Origin: Viridibacterium sediminicola
GTDB lineage: Bacteria > Pseudomonadota > Gammaproteobacteria > Burkholderiales > Rhodocyclaceae
NCBI RefSeq assembly: GCF_039631295.1
Contig: NZ_JBDIVE010000002.1
Location: 124,001 to 188,000 of the forward strand
Length of the DNA: 64,000 nt
Direction of reading: 5' to 3'
Part shown: positions 43,405 through 53,047 of the stretch, piece after piece
Layout: the number at the start of each line of letters is the position of its first letter
How positions within the stretch are numbered: position 1 is the first letter of the stretch
The notes under the pieces: generated by a model
The model's input: only the letters and a program-made list of their open reading frames with translations
Told to the model about the DNA's origin: nothing
Databases searched by the model: none
Made by a program: the position numbers and the translations under genes

Positions 43405-44388
43405 ATGAACAGCGCCCTGCCGCGTTCGCCGACCGTGGACATCGCCCCGGACATCGCCGCCCAGGCCGTGGACTGGTTGTTCGAGCTGCAGGAGGCGGGC
43501 GATGCCGAGGCGCCGAGGCGCGCCTTCGCCGACTGGCTGGCCGCGCATCCCGAACACCGTCGCGCCTGGGACCACATCCAGCGCGTCAATGGCCGCCTGC
43601 AGCAAGTCGCCGAACACGCACCGCCGGTACGCCAGGCCCTGCTCGGCGGCCCGCGCCGCCAGCGCCGCGAGCTGCTGATCGCACTGCTGACGGCGGGCGC
43701 CAGCGGCGGGTTATGGTTGAACAGTGCTTCCGGCCGCCAAAGCACCGGCTGGCTGGCCGACCTGCGCACCGGCGTCGGCGAACGGCGCACGCTGAATCTG
43801 GCCGATGGCAGCGAACTCTCGCTCAACAGCGACAGCGCGGTCGACCTGCAGTTCGATGCAACACGCCGCCAGCTGACCCTGCAGCGCGGCGAGATCCTGA
43901 TCCGCACCGGCCACGACGCGCAGGCGCGCCCCTTCCTCGTCCGCACCCCTTACGGCGTGCTGCGCCCGCTCGGCACGCGTTTCGCGGTGCGCCTGCTGGC
44001 AGATGCCGGCCAGCTCGCCGTGTTCGAGGGCGCCGTTGCCATCCAGACCGGCGACGACACGGCCACTCGGCAGGTGTTGCACGCCGGCGAACAGAGCCGC
44101 TTTGCGCCCGGCCTGGCTGTGGTGCCGCGCGCGGCCGATGAAAACGCCGTCGCCTGGCGCGAGGGCATGCTGGTCGCCAGCGGCATGCCGCTCGCCGGAT
44201 TCCTCGCCGAGCTCAGCCGCCACCGCTACGGCCGCCTCGCCTGCGCGCCGGAAATCGCCCATCTGCAGGTTTCCGGCAGCTATCCGCTGGCCGACACCGA
44301 ACGCATTCTCGACGCGCTGTGCGCCAGCCTGCCGGTGCGCATCGACGCCCTCACCCGCTACTGGGTCACGCTGCGCCCCGCCGCCTGA
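43405..44388 (+). CDS. FecR-family anti-sigma factor 3
   Basis: 327 aa. The sigma-binding N-terminus has AAQAVDWLFELQEAGDAEAPRRAFADWLAAHPEHRRAW; a short membrane span lies near residues 90-105 (LIALLTAGASGGLWL); FecR domain: LADGSELSLNSDSAVDL, RTPYGVLRPLGTRFAV; C-terminal domain: ELSRHRYGRLACAPEIAHLQVSGSYPL. The stop codon TGA is the first part of a GATCGACA tandem array. Confidence 0.92.
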   Translation: MNSALPRSPTVDIAPDIAAQAVDWLFELQEAGDAEAPRRAFADWLAAHPEHRRAWDHIQRVNGRLQQVAEHAPPVRQALLGGPRRQRRELLIALLTAGASGGLWLNSASGRQSTGWLADLRTGVGERRTLNLADGSELSLNSDSAVDLQFDATRRQLTLQRGEILIRTGHDAQARPFLVRTPYGVLRPLGTRFAVRLLADAGQLAVFEGAVAIQTGDDTATRQVLHAGEQSRFAPGLAVVPRAADENAVAWREGMLVASGMPLAGFLAELSRHRYGRLACAPEIAHLQVSGSYPLADTERILDALCASLPVRIDALTRYWVTLRPAA

Positions 44389-44447
44389 TCGACAGATCGA
44401 CAGATCGACAGATCGACAGATCGACAGATCGACAGATCGACAGATCG
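44387..44447 (+). repeat. Tandem array of seven GATCGACA octamers
   Basis: Seven exact 8-bp units (44387-44442) plus a partial GATCG. The array begins with the last two bases of the fecR 3 stop codon and lies 82 bp before receptor 3. Copy changes would alter the fecR-receptor spacing without changing FecR. Confidence 0.95.
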
Positions 44448-44528
44448 CGGGCGAAAAATGGTCTACTTTTTTTTCTCGTGGGACATACCCGGTGAAACAA
44501 CACATTTCACCCTTCACGAGGATGCACC

Positions 44529-46958
44529 ATGCCCCACCGCACTCTGCCCCGCCTGAGCCGCCTGGCCCTGGCCGTCGCCCATCTCGGCCTGCTGCCGGCC
44601 TTGAGCTTGCCAGCCAGCGCCGCCGAAGCGGCCAGCGCCACCGCGCAACGCAGCTACAACATTCCCGCCGGCCCGCTCGAAGCCGCCCTCAACCGTTTCG
44701 GCCGCGAAGCGGGCATCCTGCTCAGCTTCCCGACCAGCCTGACCGCCGGGCTGCACAGCCCCGGCCTGCAAGGCAGCCATAGCGCCAGCAGCGGACTCGC
44801 CCGCCTGCTGCAGGGCACCGGGCTGGTGGCCGAAGCGCGGCGTGACGGCAGCTTTACCTTGTACAAGTCGCCGCAGACGGCACCGCGAGAACCCACGCTC
44901 GCACCAGTGACGGTGCGCGCCGGCCAGCAAAGCGAGAACGCCAGCGGCCCGGTCGTTGGCTATGTGGCCAAACGCAGCAGCACCGGCACCAAGACCGATA
45001 CGCCCATCATCGAGATACCGCAGTCGATTACGGTCGTCACGGCGGCGCAAATCGAGACGCAGAAGTCCGCCAACCTGACCGAGGCGCTGGGCTATTCGGC
45101 CGGCGTGCTGCACTCCGAAGATGTCGATTCGACGCGCGACCAGATGCGCGTGCGGGGCTTTGATCTTGACGCCGAATACGGCAGCTACTTCCGTGACGGC
45201 CTCAAGTACAACGTCAATGGATTCAATGGCCAGCAGGAACCCTATGGTCTGGAGCGCGTCGAGCTGCTGCGGGGCGCCTCCTCGGTGCTCTACGGTCTGT
45301 CCGCCCCCGGCGGCCTGGTCAACACGGTCAGCAAACGGCCGACGAAAGACCCGCTGCACGAACTGAATGTCGAAGTCGGCAGCTATAACCGCAAACAGCT
45401 GTCGGGCGACTTTGCTGACGCCTTGACGGAAGATGGCACCTGGTCCTACCGGCTGACCGCCCTGCGACGCGATAGCGATACCTTCATTGATCACATCCCC
45501 GACAAACGGACCTACCTCGCGCCCGCGCTGGCCTGGCAGCCCAGCGCAGCAAGCTCGCTGACCCTGCTGTCCGAATACCAGCACGACCGCAGTGCCTACA
45601 ATCCGGGGCTGCCGCAGTCGGGCACGCTGCTGTCCAACCGCAACGGCCAGCTGCCCTCAAATCGCTACCTGGGTGAGCCGGGCATCGACAAGTACGAGAA
45701 CAAGCGTTACACCCTCGGCTATTTGTTTGAGCACGCCTTCAACGACGCGCTGAAACTGCGTCACAGCCTGCGTTACTTCCATAACAAGAATGACTATGTG
45801 AATACCTGGATCGGGGAGCTGGACAGCGATGAGCGGACCACGCTCAGCCGTGGCGTCAACAAGCGCCATGACGAGTCTTCCGCCACCACCGCAGACTCCT
45901 CGCTGCAATACCATTGGCATCACGGACGGGTGAAGCACACCAGCTTGCTGGGCGTTGATTACACCCAGGCCAAACACCAATCCGAGCGTTATGCCGCGGA
46001 TATTGCGTCCATCGATGTCTATGCGCCGACTTACGGCGCAGCCCCGGGCAGCTTCAGCTACCAGGATTACTCATGGAAGGCGCAGAGCACGCGCATGGGC
46101 GTCTACGTTCAGGATCAGATGAAGTTCGCTGATCGCTGGGTGATGAGCTTGGGCGGCCGCCAGGACGACACCAAGGACAAGAGCTGCGCCTTTGCCGACG
46201 CGAGCAATTGCCCCGTCAACAACGAGAAAAGCAATGCCTTTACCGGACGGGCCGGCCTGGTGTATCTGGCCGACAATGGTTTGGCCCCGTTCCTGAGCTT
46301 CAGTCAGTCATGGGAGCCGAGCACCGGAGTTGCCCGCAGCGGAACGCGCTTCTCCCCCACCAAGGGCGAACAATACGAATTGGGCTTGCGCTATCAGCCC
46401 AGCGGCTCGGCCACCATGCTTTCGGCAGCGATTTATCAGCTGACGCGCACCAACGTACTGGTTGATGACCCGCTCAATGCGGACCTGGGCGACTACTTCC
46501 AGGTGCAGCAGGGCGAGGTGCGTTCGCGTGGTATCGAGCTGGAGGCCAAGACCAGCCTTGATCGCAATACCAGCCTCATCGCAGCCTACGCCTACACCGA
46601 CGCGAGGACGCTCAAGAGCAGCCCGCTGACCCCGACGCAGGATGGTCGGCGAACCGGCGGCGTCCCCTACAACCAAGTTTCCCTGTGGGGCGAATATGCA
46701 TTCGGCGCCTTCGGCTTGCCGGGCCTGAAGTTCGGCGCTGGCGCGCGCTATGTCGGGGAAACCATCGGCACCTGGACCGATCTGGAAACACCCGCCTACA
46801 CCGTGTTCGACGCGATGAGCAGTTACAGCACCGGGCCGTGGCGCTTTGCGCTCAACATCAGCAATCTTGCCGACAAGACTTACGTCGCCCTGTGCCCCTA
46901 CCGCTGCTTCTATGGCGAGCGCCGCAAAGTCATTGTCAGCGGCAGCTACCGCTGGTGA
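44529..46958 (+). CDS. TonB-dependent siderophore receptor/transducer 3 (FhuA-like, STN)
   Basis: 809 aa. Signal peptide ends ASA near residue 31; STN domain YNIPAGPLEAALNRFGREAG; TonB-box region LAPVTVRA; plug with GYVAKRSSTGTKTDTPIIE, IPQSITVV and LLRGASSVLYGLSAPGGLVN; barrel ends VIVSGSYRW. The plug start is nearly the same as in receptor 2 (GYVAKRSATGTKTDTPIIE), marking them as paralogues. The Cys pair CPYRCFYG near the C-terminus is retained. No PepSY gene follows. Confidence 0.92.
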   Translation: MPHRTLPRLSRLALAVAHLGLLPALSLPASAAEAASATAQRSYNIPAGPLEAALNRFGREAGILLSFPTSLTAGLHSPGLQGSHSASSGLARLLQGTGLVAEARRDGSFTLYKSPQTAPREPTLAPVTVRAGQQSENASGPVVGYVAKRSSTGTKTDTPIIEIPQSITVVTAAQIETQKSANLTEALGYSAGVLHSEDVDSTRDQMRVRGFDLDAEYGSYFRDGLKYNVNGFNGQQEPYGLERVELLRGASSVLYGLSAPGGLVNTVSKRPTKDPLHELNVEVGSYNRKQLSGDFADALTEDGTWSYRLTALRRDSDTFIDHIPDKRTYLAPALAWQPSAASSLTLLSEYQHDRSAYNPGLPQSGTLLSNRNGQLPSNRYLGEPGIDKYENKRYTLGYLFEHAFNDALKLRHSLRYFHNKNDYVNTWIGELDSDERTTLSRGVNKRHDESSATTADSSLQYHWHHGRVKHTSLLGVDYTQAKHQSERYAADIASIDVYAPTYGAAPGSFSYQDYSWKAQSTRMGVYVQDQMKFADRWVMSLGGRQDDTKDKSCAFADASNCPVNNEKSNAFTGRAGLVYLADNGLAPFLSFSQSWEPSTGVARSGTRFSPTKGEQYELGLRYQPSGSATMLSAAIYQLTRTNVLVDDPLNADLGDYFQVQQGEVRSRGIELEAKTSLDRNTSLIAAYAYTDARTLKSSPLTPTQDGRRTGGVPYNQVSLWGEYAFGAFGLPGLKFGAGARYVGETIGTWTDLETPAYTVFDAMSSYSTGPWRFALNISNLADKTYVALCPYRCFYGERRKVIVSGSYRW

Positions 46959-47016
46959 GCTTCGGGCCTCCCTTGGCATAAGGTCCTTATGGTCCTTATC
47001 GCTGACATCTTGACCC

Positions 47017-47047
47017 GCGATCCCGCGCCGCACAGGCTCGGGATCGC
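47017..47047 (+). terminator. Stem-loop after receptor 3
   Basis: GCGATCCCG (47017-47025) pairs perfectly with CGGGATCGC (47039-47047), 13-base loop, no T-run. It may end module 3 transcription. Confidence 0.45.
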
Positions 47048-47136
47048 CACCTGACGATGCTTGATCAGCCTGGGTAACCTCGTGGCAAAAAGCCAAGTTC
47101 ATTGAGGAAGCCGCCGCAGATATCTTCAGACAACAA

Positions 47137-47181
47137 TTGACGCACCCGGAGCAAATGCAGAGAATGGGAATCATTCTTATC
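47137..47181 (+). promoter_or_regulatory. Fur box and promoter of fecI 4
   Basis: -35 TTGACG (47137-47142), 17-bp spacer, -10-like GAGAAT (47160-47165). Fur dyad AATGGGAATCATTCTTATC (47163-47181) overlaps the -10. Confidence 0.72.
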
Positions 47182-47245
47182 TCCGTGCCGCTCACCTGCA
47201 CTCCAAACAGGCGAAGCAGCACCTTCGATTTCCCGGAGCAGCTCC

Positions 47246-47749
47246 TTGACGACCGCCGCCGCAACACTCGACCCCGTCGCCGAACTCTATGTCGAGCACC
47301 ACAGCTGGCTGCAGGGCTGGCTGCGGCGCAAGCTGGACTGCCCGCAGCAGGCGGCGGACCTGATGCAGGAGACCTTCATCAAGGTGCTGCTCAACCAGGC
47401 CGAGGCGCAGATCCGCGAGCCACGGGCGTATCTGGCGACCATCGCCAAGCGGCTGACGGTGGATCTGTTCCGCCGCCAGCAGATCGAGCGCAGCTATCTG
47501 GAAGCCCTGGCGGCGCTGCCTGAACAAAGTCATCCGTCTGCCGAAGACGAGGCGCTGTTCAAGGAAGCGCTGTTCGAGCTGGACCGCCTGCTCGACGGCT
47601 TGGGACCCAAGGTCAAGCAGGCTTTCCTGCTCGCCCAGTGTGAGGACCTGAGCTATGCCGAGATTGCCGAGCGCCTCGGCATTTCGCTGCGTTCGGTCAA
47701 TACCTATGTGGCGCGCGGCATGGCGCATTGTTGTCTGGCGCAGCTATGA
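47246..47749 (+). CDS. FecI-family ECF sigma factor 4
   Basis: 167 aa from TTG 47246, which has GGAG 7 bases upstream; no ATG is available before the conserved AELYVEHHSWLQGWL. Region 2: DLMQETFIKVL; region 4: YAEIAERLGISLRSVNTYV. It overlaps fecR 4 by 4 bp. Shares a 66-bp identical block with fecI 3 while the rest has diverged. Confidence 0.9.
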   Translation: MTTAAATLDPVAELYVEHHSWLQGWLRRKLDCPQQAADLMQETFIKVLLNQAEAQIREPRAYLATIAKRLTVDLFRRQQIERSYLEALAALPEQSHPSAEDEALFKEALFELDRLLDGLGPKVKQAFLLAQCEDLSYAEIAERLGISLRSVNTYVARGMAHCCLAQL

Positions 47750-48708
47750 ACGCGCCCAGCGAGGCCAATGTCCGCGCCATTCACGCGGCGGCCGACTGGT
47801 ACGCGCGGCTGCGCGGTGAGCCCAGCACGCCGGCGCTGGAACAAGCCTGGCGGGATTGGCTGGCCGCCGATGTCGCGCATCGCCAAGCCTGGCAACGCGT
47901 GGAGGCGGTATGCGGCGAATTCAAACGCGTGCCCGGCGAGCTGGTACTGCCGGCGCTGGGCAAGCCGTCGAGCCGGCGCAGCGTGCTACGCAGCCTGGCG
48001 CTGCTGGGCGTGCTCAGCGGTAGCGGCCTGCTCGCCTATCGGCAGGCGCCGTGGGCCGAATGGCGCAGCGATTACCGCACCGCGACCGGTGAGCGCCGCC
48101 GCATCGAACTCGCCGATGGTTCGCAACTGACGCTCAATACGCGCAGTGCGGTCGATGTGCGTTTCAGCGCGGATCAAAGATTGATCGAGCTGCACGCCGG
48201 CGAAATCCTCATCCGCACACAGCGCGACCCGCACACGCCGGCGCGGCCTTTCATGGTGCACACCGAGCATGGCCGCATCCAGGCGTTGGGCACGCAGTTC
48301 ACTGTGCGCATCGAGGCCGGGCGGACCACGGTCGGCGTGCTGGAGAAGACGGTGGAAGTGCGCCCGCAGCGGCGGCCCGATCTGGTCCAGCGCGTCACAG
48401 CGGGAGAGCAGCTGAGTTTCTCGGCCAGCGACAGCGCGCCGCTGCACGCGCTCGAAATCGGCGCCGGCAGCTGGGCCAGCGGCCATCTGGTGGTTGTCGA
48501 GCGGCCGCTCGCCGAGGTGCTGGCAGAGCTGTCACGTTATCGCAGCGGCTACCTCGGCTGCGATCCCGCCATCGCCACGCTGAAGATCTCCGGCGCCTTC
48601 CCGCTCGACGATAGCGAGCAAACCCTGGCCGCGCTGAGCGAGAGTTTCCCGCTGCGCGTCGAGCGCTTCACGCCGTACTGGATTCGCCTCGTGCCGCGCA
48701 CGATCTGA
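47746..48708 (+). CDS. FecR-family anti-sigma factor 4
   Basis: 320 aa. N-terminus AAADWYARLRGEPSTPALEQAWRDWL; membrane span near 78-95 (SLALLGVLSGSGLLAY); FecR domain ELADGSQLTLNTRSAVDV and TEHGRIQALGTQFTV; C-terminal domain ELSRYRSGYLGCDPAIATLKISGAFPL. ATG 47746 overlaps the fecI 4 stop (ATGA). Confidence 0.92.
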   Translation: MNAPSEANVRAIHAAADWYARLRGEPSTPALEQAWRDWLAADVAHRQAWQRVEAVCGEFKRVPGELVLPALGKPSSRRSVLRSLALLGVLSGSGLLAYRQAPWAEWRSDYRTATGERRRIELADGSQLTLNTRSAVDVRFSADQRLIELHAGEILIRTQRDPHTPARPFMVHTEHGRIQALGTQFTVRIEAGRTTVGVLEKTVEVRPQRRPDLVQRVTAGEQLSFSASDSAPLHALEIGAGSWASGHLVVVERPLAEVLAELSRYRSGYLGCDPAIATLKISGAFPLDDSEQTLAALSESFPLRVERFTPYWIRLVPRTI

Positions 48709-48802
48709 GTTCAAAAAATATTTCGGCCCGATTTGCACTTGCGGCCACGCTCGTTCGTCCTCCCGGTGATCCCTCTTCAAACCCATCACTGAGCGAGTTG
48801 CA

Positions 48803-51196
48803 ATGACACATCAGCCCCACCACTTTGCCCTGCGTCCCCTGGTCTTGCTGGTTCACGCCGCACTGCTGTGCGCCAGCCTGCCCGCCGCAGCCCAGTCCGC
48901 CGCCCCGGCCAGCGCCCACAGCAGCGAACAGCGCTACGAGATTGCCGCCGCGCCGCTGGCCGAAGCGCTGAGCCGCTTTGCCGGCGCGGCCGGCGTCACC
49001 CTGGCTTTCGATGCCGCCCAGCTGAGCGGTCTGCGCAGCCAGGGCTTGCAGGGCAGCTATACAGTGGCCGCCGGTTTTGCCCGCTTGCTGGAGGGCTCCG
49101 GCTTCGACGCGGTGCCCAATGGCGCGGCTCGATTCAGCTTGAAGAAACGGCCGCCAAGCGCCGCCAGCGACAAGCCAGAGCCCCAGCTGGCGGCGGTGAC
49201 GGTGCGCGCCGGCACGGAAGCCTCGCCGCAAACAGAGGGTAAGGCCAGCGCTGGTTATCGCAGCAAAACACTCACCTCGCTGGGCGCGCTGGGCAGTCGC
49301 TCGCTGCAGGAAACACCGTTCGCGGTCAGCGTGATCCCGCAGGAGCTGATCGAAAACACCCAGGCCCAATCGGCGGATGACATCTACAAGATCAGCCCAT
49401 CCACCCGCACCATCACCGCCCAGAACACCGGCTGGTCGCCGGCGGTGAGCATTCGCGGCTTCACCAGCTACGACACGGCCGAAGACGGCTTGCGCCGCCC
49501 CTACAACCACGCGGCGGTCGTCGAAGACAAGGCGCGGGTCGAGGTGCTCAACGGTCTATCGGGCTTTCTCTACGGCGCGGCGGCGCCGGGCGGCATGGTC
49601 AATTACGTCTATAAGCGTCCCACCGCGCAGCGCTATAACAGCGTCACGCTCGGCAATTACGGCGGCAGCCAGAACTACGTGCATGGCGACTTCGGCGGCC
49701 CCATCGATGCCGACGGCGATACGCGCTATCGCCTGAATGTGGTCAAACAGGAAGGCAATACCGCCGTCGATGAGCAAAGCATCAGCCGCGAACTGGTCAG
49801 CGGCGCGTTCGACTGGGACCTCACGGACAAGCTGCTGCTCGAAGTCAATGCGGTCTACAACCACTACAAGACGCAAAGCCCGTCCGCCTACTGGTTCTAC
49901 TCGATCCCGCGCGGCGCGGCGCCTGATGTGAGCAAGAACTGGTCGCAAGCCTGGGCGCTGGACGAAGTCACCAGCACCAAATTCTCCAACCGCCTGACTT
50001 ATCTGCTCAACGAGCACATCACGCTGCGCGGCGCTTACAGCTACAACGTGCTCGAGCGGCCCGAGACCGTGCACACGCTCAACAGCGTGAGCAGCACAGC
50101 CGGCTATGAACAGCTGGCCTATCGCGGCGGCCAGAGCAAGTCCAACTATGAAGCCGCCCAGGCGCTGGCCGACATCCAGTTCGACACGGCAGCGATCTCG
50201 CACAAGCTGACCCTGGGTCACTTCATGTTCTCGGAGAAAGCCTGGACCTCAAGCTACTTCTCCGGCACCGGCTGGTTGGGGCCGTACAGCTTCGCCACGC
50301 CGACCCATATTGCACAGCCAGCATTCCCCAACGATTCCAACGCGCTCTACTATGCGGGCCGCGATTCGAACCGCAATTACGTCATCGGCGACAGCATCAA
50401 GCTGAACCAGCAGTGGTCCGCCCTGGTCGGCATCACGCGCAGCACGATCACCTCCAAGACGCTGGCCGAAGACGGCTCGGAGACCCAGGCGCAGTACAAG
50501 AAGTCGCGCAACTCGCCCTCACTGTCGCTGGTGTTCACGCCTATTTCCTGGCTGAGCACTTATGCCAGCTACATCGAAGGGCTGGAGATCGGCGGTCGCG
50601 CGCCCGACACGGCGAGCAATGCCAAGGAAGTGATGCCCGCCATGGTCAGCAAGCAGAAAGAGCTGGGCATCAAAGCCACGCTGGGCGAGATGCAGCTGAC
50701 CAGCGCCCTGTTCGAGATCGAAAAAGCCTACGAATACACCGGCAGCGACAATATCTATACGCAAAATGGTCGCCAGAACCACAAGGGGATCGAGCTGACG
50801 GCAACAGGCAAGGCCAACCAGAAACTCACCCTGCTCGGTGGCGTGACCCTGCTCGACACCCAACTCAAGGGTGGCGATTACAGCGGCAAGAAGCCGATCA
50901 ACGTCGCTGACTTCGTCGCCAAGCTGTATGCCGAATACGAATTGCCGGTGACCGGTTTGAGCGTCAGCAGCGGCATCTACTACACCGGCAAGCAGTGGGC
51001 CGACGAAGCCAATACCGATCGCCTGCCCGCCTACACCACGCTGGACCTGGGGCTGCGCTACACCCTGAACCTGCAGGGCAAACCGCTGACCCTGCGCGTG
51101 AACGTCAATAATGTGGAAGGCAAGAACTACTGGGCCAACAGCTACTACGTTGGCGCGCCACGCAGCATTGCCTTCTCGGCGCAGTACCAGTTCTAA
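48803..51196 (+). CDS. TonB-dependent siderophore receptor/transducer 4 (STN)
   Basis: 797 aa. Signal peptide ends AAAQS near residue 32; STN domain YEIAAAPLAEALSRFAGAAG; TonB-box region LAAVTVRA; plug with SLQETPFAVSVIPQELIEN and YGAAAPGGMVNYVYKRP; barrel ends SAQYQF with terminal Phe. The plug start matches receptor 1 (GALG, SLQ-TPF, ELIEN-QA), so 1 and 4 form a second paralogue pair. No PepSY gene follows. Confidence 0.92.
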   Translation: MTHQPHHFALRPLVLLVHAALLCASLPAAAQSAAPASAHSSEQRYEIAAAPLAEALSRFAGAAGVTLAFDAAQLSGLRSQGLQGSYTVAAGFARLLEGSGFDAVPNGAARFSLKKRPPSAASDKPEPQLAAVTVRAGTEASPQTEGKASAGYRSKTLTSLGALGSRSLQETPFAVSVIPQELIENTQAQSADDIYKISPSTRTITAQNTGWSPAVSIRGFTSYDTAEDGLRRPYNHAAVVEDKARVEVLNGLSGFLYGAAAPGGMVNYVYKRPTAQRYNSVTLGNYGGSQNYVHGDFGGPIDADGDTRYRLNVVKQEGNTAVDEQSISRELVSGAFDWDLTDKLLLEVNAVYNHYKTQSPSAYWFYSIPRGAAPDVSKNWSQAWALDEVTSTKFSNRLTYLLNEHITLRGAYSYNVLERPETVHTLNSVSSTAGYEQLAYRGGQSKSNYEAAQALADIQFDTAAISHKLTLGHFMFSEKAWTSSYFSGTGWLGPYSFATPTHIAQPAFPNDSNALYYAGRDSNRNYVIGDSIKLNQQWSALVGITRSTITSKTLAEDGSETQAQYKKSRNSPSLSLVFTPISWLSTYASYIEGLEIGGRAPDTASNAKEVMPAMVSKQKELGIKATLGEMQLTSALFEIEKAYEYTGSDNIYTQNGRQNHKGIELTATGKANQKLTLLGGVTLLDTQLKGGDYSGKKPINVADFVAKLYAEYELPVTGLSVSSGIYYTGKQWADEANTDRLPAYTTLDLGLRYTLNLQGKPLTLRVNVNNVEGKNYWANSYYVGAPRSIAFSAQYQF

Positions 51197-51208
51197 CTGG
51201 CGTTCATA

Positions 51209-51237
51209 TTCCGCAGGGCTTGTACCCGCCTGCGGAA
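51209..51237 (+). terminator. Stem-loop after receptor 4
   Basis: TTCCGCAGG (51209-51217) and CCTGCGGAA (51229-51237) form a perfect 9-bp stem with an 11-base loop, 12 bases after the receptor stop; no T-run. Confidence 0.55.
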
Positions 51238-51294
51238 ATACGCCCTCAGGCCCGCCAGCCCATCGCCAGCTAGTCCTGACATACGCCAAGGAAT

Positions 51295-51340
51295 TTGCCG
51301 CGCCTCTTCGCTTAAGTTAATATTGAGAACAATTCTCATT
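51295..51340 (+). promoter_or_regulatory. Fur box and promoter of fecI 5
   Basis: -35 TTGCCG (51295-51300), 17-bp spacer, -10 TAATAT (51318-51323), then Fur dyad ATTGAGAACAATTCTCATT (51322-51340). Confidence 0.78.
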
Positions 51341-51354
51341 AGCAAGCGAAGACC

Positions 51355-51864
51355 ATGTCGGCGATTCAGTCCGCTCTCCAGTCACAAGTGCACACCCTTT
51401 ACAGCGAGCACCACAGCTGGCTGCAGGGCTGGTTGCGGCGGCGACTGGGAGATGGCTTCGTGGCGGCGGATCTGGCGCAAGATACTTTCCTCAGCTTGCT
51501 GCATGGCGGCGTGGAGACCGACATCCGCGAGCCGCGTGCCTTCCTCAGCACGATTGCACGCCGCCTGATGGCGCACCGCCACCGTCGCCAGCTGCTGGAG
51601 ACTGAATACCTCGATATGCTGGCGCAGCTGCCCGAGCCGCTGGCGCCCTCGCCCGAGGCGCAGATGATGGCGCTCGAAGCGCTGCAGCAGCTCGACCGCG
51701 CGCTCGACGGCCTGCCGCCGGCCGTCAAGGAAGCTTTCCTGCTGTGCCAGCTCGAAGAGCTGAGCTATGCCGAGATCGCCGAGCGCCTGCAGGTGTCCAC
51801 CAGCTCGGTCAAGCAGTACCTCAGCCGCGCCAACCGGCAGTGCCTGTTCGCACTGGCGGTTTGA
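51355..51864 (+). CDS. FecI-family ECF sigma factor 5
   Basis: 169 aa. Region 2: LYSEHHSWLQGWLRRRLGDG and DLAQDTFLSLL; region 4: YAEIAERLQVSTSSVKQYLSRA. The start lies only 14 bp after the Fur box. fecR 5 begins 11 bp after its stop. Confidence 0.92.
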   Translation: MSAIQSALQSQVHTLYSEHHSWLQGWLRRRLGDGFVAADLAQDTFLSLLHGGVETDIREPRAFLSTIARRLMAHRHRRQLLETEYLDMLAQLPEPLAPSPEAQMMALEALQQLDRALDGLPPAVKEAFLLCQLEELSYAEIAERLQVSTSSVKQYLSRANRQCLFALAV

Positions 51865-51875
51865 GATCGCCCAGG

Positions 51876-52916
51876 ATGTCTGCCTCGCTCAGCCAGGACA
51901 GCCCGCACAGCATGCCGATGGCGGGCGGCCAGCCGCTGCACCCGGCGATTGCCGATCAGGCAGCCGACTGGCTGACCCTGCTGATGTCGGGCGAAGCCAG
52001 CGCGGCCGAGCGTGCGCGCTGGCAGGCCTGGCGGGCCGAACACCCGGATCACGAACGCGCCTGGCAGCACATCGAAGCGGTCGTCGGCCGCCTCAAGGTG
52101 CTGCAGCCGCAGGCGGCCTACCAGACCCTGTCGCCCTATGCCAGCGAAGCGCCGCGCCAGCCGGGCCGTCGCCAGGCGCTGCAGCTCTTGCTGTGGGGCG
52201 GCTTTGCGGGCCTCACGGCGACCCTGGGCTGCCGCACCCAGACCTGGCAGGCGCTCAGCGCCAGCCATCGCACCGCAACGGGCGAGCAGCGCAGCTGGAC
52301 GCTCGAAGATGGCACCCTGCTCCAACTCAATACCGCCAGCGCAGTGAGCGTGCAGTTCGATGAGCGGCAGCGCCGGGTACGCCTGCACGCCGGCGAGCTG
52401 ATGGTCGTCACCGGTCATGCGCGCCGTGGCGGCCAGCGCGAGCAGCGGCCCTTCATTGTCGAGACGGCCGAAGGCGAGATCCTGGCGCTGGGTACGCGCT
52501 TTTCGGTGCGCCAGCACGCGGCCCACAGCCGCGTCATGGTCTTTGAGAGCGCGGTGGAGATCCGCCCGCGCAGCGCTGCCGCCGGCGTGCAACGGCTCAA
52601 TGCCGGCGAGCGCCTGTCGTTCAGCGCCAGCGGCTTCGGCATGACAACAGCGGTCGACGAACAGGATGGCGCCTGGACGCGTGGCCAGATCATCGCCGAC
52701 AACATGCGCCTGGCCGACTTCGTGGCCGAGCTGGACCGCTACCGGCCGGGGCTGCTGCGCTGCACGGAGGATGTCGCCGAGCTGCGCATCTCGGGCGTGT
52801 TCCCGCTGCAGGACACCGACCGCATCCTCGCCAATCTGCCCAATGTGCTGCCGCTGCAGGTGCTGCAGCGCAGCCGCTACTGGGTGACGGTGACGGCGGC
52901 AGAAGCGCGCGACTGA
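51876..52916 (+). CDS. FecR-family anti-sigma factor 5
   Basis: 346 aa from ATG 51876. N-terminus AADWLTLLMSGEASAAERARW; membrane span near 102-118 (LQLLLWGGFAGLTATLG); FecR domain TLEDGTLLQLNTASAVSV and ETAEGEILALGTRFSV; C-terminal domain ELDRYRPGLLRCTEDVAELRISGVFPL. The longer open frame upstream overlaps fecI 5 and is not coding. Confidence 0.92.
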   Translation: MSASLSQDSPHSMPMAGGQPLHPAIADQAADWLTLLMSGEASAAERARWQAWRAEHPDHERAWQHIEAVVGRLKVLQPQAAYQTLSPYASEAPRQPGRRQALQLLLWGGFAGLTATLGCRTQTWQALSASHRTATGEQRSWTLEDGTLLQLNTASAVSVQFDERQRRVRLHAGELMVVTGHARRGGQREQRPFIVETAEGEILALGTRFSVRQHAAHSRVMVFESAVEIRPRSAAAGVQRLNAGERLSFSASGFGMTTAVDEQDGAWTRGQIIADNMRLADFVAELDRYRPGLLRCTEDVAELRISGVFPLQDTDRILANLPNVLPLQVLQRSRYWVTVTAAEARD

Positions 52917-53047
52917 AAAAGGCAACTGAAACGGGCAACTGAAAAAAATCTGATTTTTTTGCGTTGCGCACTGCCCGATTCGATTTCCCAAGGCACCTAC
53001 CCAGTAAGGCTTGCATGTGAGCAGGCCACTTGTCTGGAAGAGCCCTC

